Positions 51,001 through 62,600 of a stretch of DNA of 64,000 nucleotides are shown here, one piece after another. Each line of letters opens with the position of its first letter. Within the stretch, counting starts at the first letter, position 1. A model generated the notes under the pieces. That model was not told where the DNA came from, did no database searches, and saw only the letters and a list, made by a program, of their open reading frames with translations. Position numbers and translations under genes: made by a program. Source of the DNA: Mytilus edulis (lineage: Eukaryota; Mollusca; Bivalvia; Mytilida; Mytilidae); contig NC_092344.1 in the NCBI RefSeq assembly GCF_963676685.1, positions 100,904,749 to 100,968,748 of the forward strand, read 5' to 3'.

Positions 51001-52536
51001 TTGCACTAGCAGTTATTAAAGTTTTATATGATTCTTGTAATTGATGACCAGGCTTCTGTGTGAGCTCTAACCTATAATATATCTAGGTAGTGATATATTT
51101 GAAAGGGCTTGCTGTACCTAAGTTTTGCTCTTTTTTTAAATTAGATAAAAAAAAATATCTGTGCCTTGCTCTTCTTGAAAAAACTTGTATACCACTGCCA
51201 CTCTCTTACTCAGATTTCTTAGTAATATTTACTGTTTATTCTTCAGCAGAGACACAGGAAGAAAAGAAGGAAGTTAAAAAGGAAACAACAGAGACAAAAG
51301 AAGAAACTAAAGCAACACAAGAAAAAACGTAAGTTATTCTATTTCTATTGAAAGCTGTATGAGACACATGATATTATGAATAAGTGGGTCTTTGGTTCTA
51401 CTTAATTAACTAGAAGATGTTTTATATCTTAGACCAGATCTTTTGAATTCTATTGCAATATTTGCATACATATTTAAGTTGTGTACATCATAGTTAAAAA
51501 AAACTACATCATTGTAGAAAAGTTTGATGCAGATTTTCACAACTTTCTTGATACAGCAGGTCTTTATTATTCAGCATTGTATTAAACAGAGTTGTTCTTA
51601 TAGTTATCAAATTATCAAAAGTAATGCTTATGAAAAAAATGTATTTCAGGGAAGAAAAAACAGAAACAGTGGACAAAAAAGGTAAGCAAAATTAATTGAA
51701 TACAATATTAGCATATAATATATAACAGTAACGTCATGATTTTAGAAAAAAAATGATATCTTTTTTAATAACATGTTTGCATTAATAAACATGATGTATG
51801 GGTGGGTACAATAATTTAATGATATTTGAAAAGTTCCATCACTGAATATTTTTTTTATGACAATGGATACACACTCCAAATTAACCTTGAAGATATAATT
51901 ATTCAGTTGTATGTGTCATTCACCAACAAAAACTTTATTGACTAAATTGTCTTAATGGTAATAAAGCTGATGACTTTACACGTCCGCTTGGGAAAATTAG
52001 GGTATCTTTTCATTGCTCCCTGTAAACAGCTAACCAAGCATACTTTAAAATCATATAGCTGAAGTTGATTTTCTTTCTTTCTCGAAATCGTTTCATGTAC
52101 ATATAAGGTGACTACTCAATAAAAACTGCTTTAAAGATAAACCTAGTTTATAGAATTTTTTCTAAAATGAATCCTATTTATTTGTGCAAATCAAAACGAC
52201 AAAATGTAAACTTTATTACAGACAACACTGCACAAGTATAATCTGTTCTGATTTCTGAATGCTGTTTTACTTCTAAGGAACTACACAAAGTTATAACTAA
52301 GATGTAATTAATGTTTACATATAAAATATTCTTATGTGTGTGGAACCATGAGTTTTAAAAAATTGTGTTTCATGAAAAGAAAGCTGTATTTAGGCAAGTG
52401 ATTACTACAGATTAAGAGTTGTCAGATTTGCTCATGAAATTTTTTATTTTTATTTTCAGAAAAATCTCCACCAGCCAAATCAGAAACTGCGGAATCAACA
52501 CCTAAAGAAGACACGGTTACTAAAATGGACATATAA
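42018..52536 (+). CDS. HDAC1: Histone deacetylase 1/2 (class I, zinc-dependent)
   Basis: Sixteen exons keep frame from ATG to TAA: 42018-42063, 43140-43252, 43575-43692, 44554-44628, 45278-45416, 45824-45965, 46438-46530, 46866-46974, 47397-47537, 47923-48031, 48496-48554, 49126-49200, 49660-49809, 51247-51328, 51650-51681 and 52460-52536. The product is 519 residues. It removes acetyl groups from histone lysines in nuclear Sin3-, NuRD- and CoREST-type complexes. The catalytic pair is His139-His140 ([20 protein letters not shown]). Zinc ligands are Asp175 and His177 ([10 protein letters not shown]) and Asp263 ([12 protein letters not shown]), and the active-site Tyr lies in [13 protein letters not shown]. 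The tail segment [20 protein letters not shown] marks HDAC1/2 rather than HDAC3 and contains the acidic Ser region phosphorylated by CK2 in vertebrates; a Lys/Glu-rich tail follows. Introns hold several repeats and two decayed exon duplications. Confidence 0.96.
44653..44714 (+). pseudogene. Decayed duplicate of HDAC1 exon 4
   Basis: Twenty-four bases after the real exon 4 (44554-44628) the text 'ttaacgttggagatgactgc' repeats its start, preceded by AG. In the exon frame it reads [19 protein letters not shown] and then a TAG. It has lost the exon's 3' half and donor. If spliced in, it would end the protein early. Confidence 0.75.
48285..48475 (+). repeat. Dispersed repeat in HDAC1 intron 10
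   Basis: The sequence 'atcaaaggtaccaggattat' to 'gttgtgccaaatacagctaa' is related to 15480-15590. It ends about 20 bp before the acceptor of the 48496-48554 exon. Confidence 0.55.
49579..49650 (+). repeat. 71-bp duplication of the HDAC1 exon 13 acceptor and exon start
   Basis: The text 'attttcagtccgag' and the following 'cagtgacaagaggatagctt' at 49581 recurs 71 bases later at the real exon start (49660). The upstream copy keeps its polypyrimidine tract and AG. Using it would add 71 nt and shift the frame to a stop, so the downstream copy is taken as functional. Confidence 0.85.
49858..50807. mobile_element. Inverted-end element with ~160-170-bp tandem repeats in HDAC1 intron 13
   Basis: Ends ataccccc-gc and gc-gggggtat are inverted complements; the right end is present twice (50781 and 50798). 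About five tandem units carry 'ggtaaacaggaagttgt' and 'tttcagaaatccttgtattg'. A GGACGGACTGACGG microsatellite lies at 50693-50750. The minus-strand ORFs here are repeat-derived. Confidence 0.75.
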
Positions 52537-52903
52537 ATCTAAGTTGTGTATTCTTCTGACTGTGGAGGCCATTTTCTCATCGCATCATTCATCATTACAT
52601 GACAGACTTATGTGCAATTTCAAATGGACAACAAATAGTTATATAAAACCAACTGAGCTATTATGTTTATTACAAATAATAATGAATGAAGACAAATATT
52701 TATCTACATTTTTTACTCAATTTTAATTCACCATCATGATACCATCATTATTTCCATGGACTATTATGATTTAAGTATTCAAGTTCACATGCTAGCTATT
52801 GAAAGTATTTATCATCAAAATCATAAGTCCATTACACGGAAATAGAAAACTGTAATTTATTGTCAACATTTTAATTTTATATGAATTTTGTACATGTGAA
52901 AGA

Positions 52904-52909
52904 AATAAA
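52904..52909 (+). terminator. Candidate polyadenylation signal for HDAC1
   Basis: AATAAA lies about 370 bases after the HDAC1 stop, followed by a T/G-rich stretch, which suits a 3' UTR of roughly 390 nt. Confidence 0.6.
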
Positions 52910-53463
52910 TTGTACTGAACCGACTTGTCTATTTTGTTTGTGAGGAGAGTTTTATGTATTGCATTGATTTACCTAGTGAAAAAAACAATCTTCATTTAAA
53001 CTTGTAAAATCTGACATTTACGTAAGAAAAGTCTGTTGTACAAGCAATGTAGATCACATTGACTCGTCAAATCCAAGTGGAGACCTTTTTAGGGTATGTT
53101 GATGTAAAATGTTTCACCAAAAATAAATATATGCAGAAAACCTGATTATCTTTACATATATAAAGGAAGTTAACCCCTATAATAACAAAAAAAGGCAAAC
53201 TATAAAAAACCCCAAAAAACAGTCTAATCTTAAAGTAAAGTAGGAAGTGTACAATGATATTCTGTCATGAAGAAGCTGCAAAATTTTCATTAAAATCCAT
53301 TCACTGGTTTAGGTTCACTGGTTTAGTGAGAATTGTGAATGGGATATATTCACCCCTATGATTTGAAATGGAAAAGTAAATCATTCTGATCGGAAAGTAA
53401 AATAGGAGGCGCTTACATAAAATATAAAGATATCAAACAACAACCACTGAATTGCAGGCTCCT

Positions 53464-53995
53464 GACTTGGGACATGAACATATAGAATGTGGCAGGGGTT
53501 TAACATGTTTGTGTGAGTACTCGACTTGGGACATGAACATATAGAATGTGGCAGGGGTTTAACATGTTTGTGTGAGTACTCGACTTGGGACATGAACATA
53601 TAGAATGTGGCAGGGGTTTAACATGTTTGTGTGAGTACTCGACTTGGGACATGAACATATAGAATGTGGCAGGGGTTTAACATGTTTGTGTGAGTACTCG
53701 ACTTGGGACATGAACATATAGAATGTGGCAGGGGTTTAACATGTTTGTGTGAGTACTCGACTTGGGACATGAACATATAGAATGTGGCAGGGGTTTAACA
53801 TGTTCGTGTGAGTACTCGACTTGGGACATGAACATATAGAATGTGGCAGGGGTTTAACATGTTTGTGTGAGTACTCGACTTGGGACATGAACATATAGAA
53901 TGTGGCAGGGGTTTAACATGTTTGTGTGAGTACTCGACTTGGGACATGAACATATAGAATGTGGCAGGGGTTTAACATGTTTGTGTGAGTACTCT
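53464..53995. repeat. 59-bp satellite, nine units
   Basis: 'gacttgggacatgaacatat' recurs at 53464, 53523, 53582, 53641, 53700, 53759, 53818, 53877 and 53936, an exact 59-bp period with almost no divergence. Flanking text ('ccactgaattgcaggctcct' before; 'cccaaacttggaacagtgat' after) corresponds to the two sides of the middle part of the repeat at 23461-23870, so the array grew inside a copy of it. Confidence 0.93.
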
Positions 53996-54164
53996 TTCCC
54001 AAACTTGGAACAGTGATGTTACAGCACAACATTAGAACAAACTAAGTAGAGTGCACATGCTCAAATGTTTCATCTGTTATAGTTATCATTGAATTCATGT
54101 TGAAAGTGTGCAATATGAAGGTTTTACTATAAGTATCACTTAAACATGCAACTACAGGTATTAA

Positions 54165-54700
54165 TGTTCTTGTCAGATGAACCATGCCAGACGGACAAGT
54201 ACATTTTACAATCATTCATACACCAAATATAGTAGTCCTATCGCCTATATTACCTCAAAAAAAGGACCAAATCACCAAATCTTAACACTGAAAAATGAAC
54301 CATGAAAATTAGATCATGGTCATATGAGCCCTGCCAAACCGACATGTTCACCTTACAATTGTTCTATACAAGTATATAAATGAATTTTTGTTTATATGTG
54401 AGAAATAGACAAAACCACAAGAATTAAACATTTTCAATAAACCATGAAAATGAGGTCAGTCAGATGAAACCCGAAAGACTAATATGTGCACCGTACAATC
54501 ACTCAATACACCAAATATAGGGACCTGATTACTTCAACCTTGTAGTATCATAGAAATAGACCAATCAACAAAAACTAAACATTGTCCAATGAACCATGAA
54601 TAGAGGTCGAGGTTAAACGAAAACCCACCTTACAATCATTCCATATACCCAATACAGTTGACCTATACATACTTAAAATATCTGAGATTCAGACCTGCTC
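54165..54700 (-). repeat. Inverted partial copy of the hairpin-ended element's tandem units
   Basis: Units such as 'aaccatgaaaatgaggtcag' are the reverse complement of the tandem units in 17649-18727 and 54766-55792. It lies head to head with the copy at 54766. Confidence 0.65.
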
Positions 54701-54765
54701 TCACAACTTTTACCTCGATTTCTGAATACTCTGATCTATGAAACCACATACCGAATATAGTTTTT

Positions 54766-55792
54766 GTCGAGCTTTCAACTTTTGTTGCAGAAAGCTCAAC
54801 ATAGGGATAGTGATCCGACAGCGGCAGCGTTGGCTAACTTCTTAAAAGCTTTATATTTTAGAAGGCAGAAGACCTGGATGCTTCATACTTTGTATATACT
54901 AGTAGATGCCTCATGTTACTTACTTTCCGTCAGTCACATGTCCAATGTCCTTGACCTCATTTTCATGGTTCAGTGACTACTTGATTTTTTGTAATGTTAA
55001 ATTCTCTCTTATTTTAAGTAATGCCCGTCAAACAGTTTTCACTTGACCTCGACCTCATTTCATGGATCAATGAACAAGGTTAAGTTTTGGTGGTCAAGTC
55101 CATATCTCAGATACTATAAGCAATAGGTGTAGTATATTCGGTGTATGGAAGGACTGTAAGGTGTACATGTCCAACTGGCAGGTGTCATCTGACCTTGACC
55201 TCATTTTCATGGTTCATTGGTTATACTTAAGTTTTTGTGTTTTGGTCTGTTTTTCTTATACCATATGCAATAGGTCTACTATATTTGGTGTATGGAGTGA
55301 TTTCAGAGGTGTATATGTCTAGCTGACAGGTGTCATCTGACCTTGATCTCATTTTCATGGTTCAGTGGTAAAAGTTAAGTTTTTGAGTTCTGGTCTCTTT
55401 TTCTATTACTATATGCAATAGGTCAACTCTATTTGGTGTATGGAAATATTTTATGATCTTTATGTCAATCGCGCAGGTTTTATTTGATCTTGACCTCATT
55501 TTCACAGTTCATTGCTAAGTTTTAAGTATTTGTGTTTTGGTCTGTTTTTCCTAATTTATAAGCAATAGGTCAACTTTATTTGTTGTATGGAAGAATTCAT
55601 AGCGGTACATGTCTGCCTGGCATGGTTCATCTGACCTTGACCTCATTTTCATGGTTCATTAAACAATGTTTAGTTTTCTTGGTTAATGTTGAGTTTTATG
55701 TATAAACAGTTGTAATAAAGCTTTATATTTAGGACTATCAACATAGTATCAATGTTTAGTAAAGAAGGCAAGACATTTCAGCATGTGCACTT
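54766..55792. mobile_element. Hairpin-ended element with internal tandem repeats (copy 2)
   Basis: It starts gtcgagctttcaacttttg and ttgcagaaagctcaac, followed by the same unit series as 17649-18727, with similar order and spacing. It lacks part of the first unit relative to copy 1 and ends near 'gcaagacatttcagcatgtg'. Confidence 0.7.
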
Positions 55793-55887
55793 TTTGTCTT
55801 TTTATGCATAAGTGAATACAAACACAATTTTTTTGTCAAGCAGTCACTGAAGCATGAAAATAAGATCAAGTACTATGGACATATTAT

Positions 55888-57379
55888 CCCGGGGGGTTAC
55901 TGACTATCCTTTTGGGTAAAACTGTGCCGACAGCACTTAACAAATTATACCCTTTTTAACAAGAAAACATTGAAAAACATACCCTGTTCTAAACAAAAAT
56001 ATAGAAAAACATACCCTGTTCTATACACGCACAGAAAATACATACCCTGTTCTTGACCGTATAAAAAAGATGCAGTTCTAGACCAAGGTTCTAGACTGTA
56101 TCTTATACAGTTAAATAAGCTATCCTGTTCTAGACAAATACTTCCCTTGTCACCATCTTACGGTGTTTATATATCTCAACTTGTACGATTCGCTCGTGTA
56201 TGTAACAATGTTTTAGATTTTAACGAGAGAAATTTATGTATTACTGAAAAATTATTACACCAAGGTTTTCGATATCACAAACTAGTCAAAACATTTAATA
56301 AATTTTATCATCGGTATAAGGACATCATTCGTAAATATAGCTCAACATGCAGACTTCTTATACGTTCAGGTATTTCACATCCAATTTTTTATGGAAATAT
56401 TCTTTATAAAGCACATAGGTGTCAGTATTCACCTCAAAAACTAACAAAACCTTTGAATAGACTTATTAAGAAGGGATATAGTTACTATACTGTTGTCAGG
56501 TCATTAAAGATGGCATATTTTGGCATTAATATTGATTCACTTATAGGGTCTTTGCATCGGAACTAAACACATTTATTCAAAAACCAGTTGTTGGCATGAC
56601 ACAGGTTATGTTCTTCTCATATATGTTATGATGGTATGATACTAAACCCCTAACGGGAAGGATTGTGCCTGATGTTCATATGATGAAATCATAATCTTTC
56701 AGTCAGTTTAATTGAAGTCTGGAGCTAGCATGTCAGTTAACTGCTAGTAGTCTGTTGTTATTTATGTATTATTGTCATTTTGTTTGTTTTCTTTGGTTAC
56801 ATCTTCTGACATCAGACTCAGACTTTTCTTGAACTGAATTTTAATGTGCGTATTGTTATGCGTTTACTTTTCTACATTGGCTAGAGGTATAGGGGGAGGG
56901 TTGAGATCTCACAAACATGTTTAACCCCGCCGCATTTTTGCGCCTGTCCCAAGTCAGGAGCCTCTGGCCTTTGTTAGTCTTGTATTATTTTAATTTTAGT
57001 TTCTTGTGTACAATTTGGATATTAGTATGGCGTTCATTATCACTGAACTAGTATATATTTGTTTAGGGGCCAGTTGAAGGACGCTTCCATGTGCGGGAAT
57101 TTCTCGCTACATTGAAGACCTTTTGGTGACCTTCTGCTGTTGTTTTTTTCTATGGTCGGGTTGTTGTCTCTTTGGCACATTCCCCATTTCCATTCTCAAT
57201 TTTATTTTATTTAAAAGAAAGACCCTGTTCTCACCAGCAGGGTATGAAAACGCGACCCTGTTCTAACCAGCAGGACATGATAAAGGCACCCTGTTCTATT
57301 AACCAGCAGGGCATGAAAAAGTGACCCTGTTTTGCGGCACACTCATACCACTAAAATTATAGGAAGTAACCCCCCGGGG
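55888..57379. mobile_element. TIR element (CCCGGGGGGTTACT) with an RT fragment inserted
   Basis: The left end cccggggggttact is matched by agtaaccccccgggg at the right. ATATTAT flanks both sides (55881-55887 and 57380-57386), a clear 7-bp target duplication. The element's own sequence has repeated 'accctgttct' phrases on both sides of the RT insertion at 56143-57215. Confidence 0.8.
56143..57215 (+). pseudogene. RT-element 3' fragment (copy 2), open for 139 codons
   Basis: The frame from 56147 reads SPSYGVYISQLVRFARVC, then FHRYKDIIRKYSSTC-like text (with Y before H), and ends NIDSLIGSLHRN and a stop near 56566. It is uninterrupted here, whereas the copy at 36986 is frameshifted. The 3' non-coding region and tail are the same as in the copies at 36986 and 26345. 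It is 5' truncated, so not an autonomous gene. Confidence 0.75.
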
Positions 57380-57828
57380 ATATTATAGATGGAAACTTAG
57401 TAACATATGGTTACTCTAAACAAAGTATGAAGCATCCATGTCATGTACCTTCTGTAATATAAAGCCTTAATCGAATAGTTTAAGCTGCTAGATTGTAAAC
57501 CCTACTGTCTCATTCTCAAACTTTTGTAGCAGGCGAAACCGTTATTTCTCTATATTGAAATTTCACAATATTCATTTTAGGAAAAACTGTTGATCAACTA
57601 ATTGTATTTGCTTGGTTGCAACGATTTCCTTCAACTTGCAAGCTAACTCAGAGGTTTGATGAGTTATGCTAAAATTCATCTAAGTCAGTTAAAAGAGTGT
57701 TATCCTTAGTGATAAGAGAGACCAAAGATACAAAACTTCTAAGTCATAAAAGTCAAATATTACAAAAAAATTTGTAAGGGTTCCGGAAAACCCAGTGTCT
57801 ATTTTTGCTATTAGTCGCAGGCTCAACA

Positions 57829-58380
57829 AAAATGAGGATTTTTTTTTAATATAAATGTTCCTCTAGATACAATCTTTTGATTGTAAGAAGCTTCTGTCTA
57901 AGTTTGGTTAAAATCAAGTATAGTTTATGAATCTAATAAATGTTTTAAAATCTTTAACTGCAGACTTTATGTTATGTTAATTGCAGGAGAAACCAAGTCC
58001 ATTTATAAGTAAAATATAGAAAAACAGGAACGAAATTTTAACAACATTTTCTTCTAGATACTAGCTTTTGATCATAAACAAGCTTCTGTCCAAGTTTGGT
58101 ACAAATCCAGGAAAGTTTAAGAAAGTTATTCAAATTTTAAAAACTTTATACACTGAGTGAATGTAATGTTTCCTGGCAGAAAAAAGTAAGTCCAATTATA
58201 AGTAAAATACAGTAAAACAGGATTATTTTTTTACAAAATTTACTTCTGGATACTATCTTATGATCATAAGCAAGCTTCTGTCAAAGTTTTGTAGAAATCC
58301 AGGATAGTTTAAGAAAGTTATTAAAATTTCAAAAACTTTAACCACAGAGTGAATATTTGTGGAAGCCATCGACAGAATGT
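57829..58380. repeat. 192-bp tandem repeat, three units
   Basis: 'cttctgtc' with surrounding text recurs at 57891, 58083 and 58275, an exact 192-bp spacing. Each unit has 'gatcataa' or a relative and a 'tttaagaaagttatt'-like phrase. Higher-complexity flanks (ccggaaaacccagtgtct before; gccatcgacagaatgtagga after) suggest an element of the same general kind as the other tandem-unit elements. Confidence 0.75.
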
Positions 58381-58399
58381 AGGATCGCTATGTCTTGCT

Positions 58400-59628
58400 T
58401 TTTTGACAAAAACACTACATAGAAAACTAATGACTAAATAACATGAAACCCACCAAAAACTTGTGGCCCTGTAGAATAGGAAAATCATGCTTCACATGTG
58501 ACAGTTTTGTTCATAAAAGTAAAAATTTTGCAGATCCTTTTCGAGGAAAATAGGACAATATTTTGCTTACAACAATTAAAACATATCTGTGATCATATGG
58601 AAAACAGATGGCAATCAAATTTTCAAAGGGATGAGTTAAACTTTAACACTTTACTGTAAATCTAGAAATTATTGTGATTTTATTATTGCAAATCAATTGC
58701 TTCGCAAAGTGCAGCTGGATTTGACCCCAGAGGTTCAACCCTGAACAATTGGGGCAAAAAATGGACACAATATTCGCACTTGATACAGGTCTGAATTTGG
58801 ATTGTAATTAAAAATTTAACATATTATAGGTTTTTGACACAGAAAAACTGTAGTCAAAGAACTAAGAATTGGTTAATATCATTTGAATATACTGTGGATT
58901 CATTTATTTTCGTGGGTATCAATTTTCATGGATTGCTGAAAACTTGCATATTCGTGGATATATGATTAAGTGGTTTTTCCAATCTCTGTTTTCAAAGCCT
59001 ATTCAAAATATGCTATTCGTAACATAAAAATGTCATCACATATTACTCCATTATAACTGAACAGATTGACTTCATATTTGGTCAGCAGCTCAACAGTGTG
59101 CTCATTTGTTGTTGTTTATTCGGATGAGTCAGGGTATGCCTAGCATGCCAATGTGTAAAATTGAGAATGGAATTGAGCAGAAAACAGCCAAAGGCCACCA
59201 AAGGGTCTTTGGCACAGCAAGAAAATACTGCACCTGTACATTTTTGCTTCAATATGGAATTGTCATAAAAAGACCAATATTTCAAACTTTAATGAAATAC
59301 ACTTCACAATCGATATGTAAGCACCATTATTGGTCCCCTGTTTAAGAAGTTTTGAAAAAATGCAAATAAAAAGCAGATTTTGCTATTCTGAATAATGCAA
59401 GTGTTATAAAAAGCTTTTCCTTACAATTCAAAATAATCTAAATAACTGCATTTTTTAATAATCTCATCAAGCAAACTTGACCTCTACTGGGTCTACAAGT
59501 TGTTATATACACAATATATCTCCTCTGCAACTGTTCACATTAATGATTTTGAGTTAGAGGATGATTCATATTTGTATTGATCTGGATATTAAATGCAGGA
59601 ATCTGAGTAAATAATGTCCTTGATATCA
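58400..59628. other. Downstream of the TPMT-like gene; one diverged repeat tail
   Basis: At 59155-59240 'aaaattgagaatggaattga' and following text is a diverged relative of the RT-element tail; the ORFs at 59082-59345 overlap it. TTTATT at 59114-59119 could be the minus-strand AATAAA of the TPMT-like gene. Nothing else is recognised. Confidence 0.4.
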
Positions 59629-62600
59629 TTATTTCTTGAGAGTAATGACATGTAAACGTTCATTGATATAATCTAATCCCCATTTCTTGTGTTTCTCTTC
59701 CATATGGTCTACAGTATCTACATCCTCTATATCACAAGTATCTCCTACAATTAGTAAATATTGTCAGAAACTAAATTATAAATAAGAAACATTTTCTCTC
59801 ATTCAGATTTTCTTTATTCCTTACTTTTAGTGTTTTGCATCACACTGTCAACTTCTGTTTTACATGATTCTGTTATGAACAGAAGATTCAAAACAAAACT
59901 AAAGATACATTATGGGGGATATACATTTGTTTAACTTCACTGTTATAAGGCTACAACATGTACTGTCTTATTTTTAAGATCCTTTATAAGAGGTGCTCTT
60001 TTTATATTGTCTCAGTGGTTTGTAATATTAATTAGATATAAGAAGATGTGTTATGAGTGCCAACGAGACAACTCTCCATCCAAGTCACAATTTGTAAAAG
60101 TAAACCATTATAGGTCAAAGTACAGTCTTTAACACAGAGCCTTTTCTCACACTGAACAGCAAGCTATAAAGGGTCCCAAAAATGGCTAGTGTAAAACCAC
60201 TCAAACAGCAAAACCAAATGTCTAATCTAATTAAAGAAATGAGAAACACCTATGAACCACACCAACAAACGACAACCATCGAATGTCATTAACACTGCAT
60301 ATGGGGTATGGCAGGAGATGACCTAAATCTTCTCTCAACATTTTAAATTGTATTTTGGTTAAAAAAAAATAAAGTGACAAATTTTAAATGAAAATATATG
60401 TATTTATACTTTCTATAAAATAAGCAAGTCAAACATACTTTTTATGCATTTGTGTCATATGATCATATAAAAAATGGAGAAAAAACTCAAAATTCAAGGA
60501 AACTGCTTAATAAAAGCTAAAATAACATTCCTTTTTGAGCCTCAGATTACTCAAAACTGCAATAGTGAGGCCCCTCATGGGGGGGTCCTAGTAATCACAT
60601 AATCACCATTTTTTTGCCAATATAATCACATAATCATTAAATATTTGCTTATCTTTAGTAATCAAATAATCATAAACTAAAAATACAGTCCTAGGAAATC
60701 AAATAATCATGAAATATTTGGCTTAATAATCAAATAATCATTAAAAAAACGGCCAAGTAATCACATAATCAAAAACCCCATGAGGGCCCTCAATAGTAAC
60801 TTGATTTATTTGGTGACTTTTTTAAAGATGTTAATCTTCCCTACAACAATTCTCAAACATCAAAAATAAATATAATGTGAAGTTGTCTTGGTCTCTTCAA
60901 GAGGTCATAAATTCAAAATACATGGGTCACTGATACTGAAAGCTGATTTCAGTAATAACTGAAAAGCAAAGAAAATTGAGAAGAATTAAACAAATTGAGA
61001 TGGCAAATGTGGGCCACAAAAATAATAATGAACTTTAAATATAACATTTAAGTTACTGAAGATGTTGTCAATCTTAACTTCAAAACATGAAGATAAGTCT
61101 AGGTAAGCTAATTTTATATGGTGCTACTGCTGACTTATGTCTTGAATATCAAAGTATGTTGTTTTTTATTGTTTCACTAAGACTATAATTACACATACCA
61201 TAAAGAGACTGAATCTGTTCAGCAGATACATAGTGTGGTGGTCCTGAAAAAGAAAAATCATTTATCAAATCGACATTCTCTTATATTTGAGACAGCAGGT
61301 GAATACTGGCTTAAGTATTCAATCCACTGTATCACTAGCCTGTCAACAGTGATGTTGTGAGTTCTAACTATGTATGTGGCAGGTGCACTTGACTCCAGTC
61401 TTAATTGGACTAGGATTGACAGTTTTCCTGCCAAAGGTCAACAGTTCTCTCCAGGCACTACAGCTTCCTCTGCCAGAAACTGACCCCCACAAAATAATAA
61501 AAAACAGTAAAAGTTGTGTCAAACACCAGGAATCAATCAATCACGTTTATATTGATTGTCACAAAAAATATAAAAAATGTTAGAAAATTTTTAACAAATT
61601 CCCTTGTCAAGTTCAAACTGAATTTCTTTTGAAACTCATTATCACAGATAGATAATTTTGTGACAATGAAACTTTTTAATCCTGTGATTATTATTTGTAA
61701 AAACTGCATTTGTGCACAAAAACAAAACTATTTACCACAGGAATGTGAATCTTCTTTTCATGTAAACAATTGTCTCCCCTGATTAAAAACGTGTTTCAAT
61801 TATGATTTCATTTCCTTTTCCTTGCTTGACTACCTGGTATTGCTGACAAAGAAGATATCTTACCTGGCCATAATTCTTCATTATAATCATAGGTATCTAC
61901 CAAATATTGACAATCTGTTGCCATCAAGGTATCTTACCTGGCCATAAATCTTCATTATAATCATAGGTATCTACCAAATATTGACAATCTGTTGCCATCA
62001 AGGATTTCATCAAGATATCTTACCTGGCCATAAATCTTCATTATAATCATAGGTATCTACCAAATATTGACAATCTGTTGCCATCAAGGATTTCATCAAG
62101 ATATCTTACCTGGCCATAATTCTTCATTATAATCATAGGTATCTACCAAATATTGACAATCTGTTGCCATCAAGGATTTCATCAAGATATCTTACCTGGC
62201 CATAATTCTTCATTATAATCATAGGTATCTACCAAATATTGACAATCTTGTGCCATCAAGGACTTCATCAAGATATCTTACCTGGCCATAATTCTTCATT
62301 ATAATCATAGGTATCTACCAAATATTGACAATCTGGTGCCATCAAGGATTTCATCAATGTAGAATATCTGTAAAAGTTAAATATATTGGAGACACAAACG
62401 CTTCATACCGACAAAATTCTTTACTTAAATTCATAAAATCAGTATTGTGTACTTTTATATTTTTAGTATTTATAAAAATCATTTCAGTCAAAGAAAGCAG
62501 GGAAACTTTATTATTTTCATAAAGTTTTATTCAATTTTCCTGAAAATAAAGTGAAACCTCAAGGTCTCAGAAAAGTTGTTTCAATATATTTTTTTTATGT

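Noticed and set aside
62325-62522. 65-residue plus-strand ORF
   Set aside because: It is antisense to the TPMT-like exon and its intron and has no recognisable domain.
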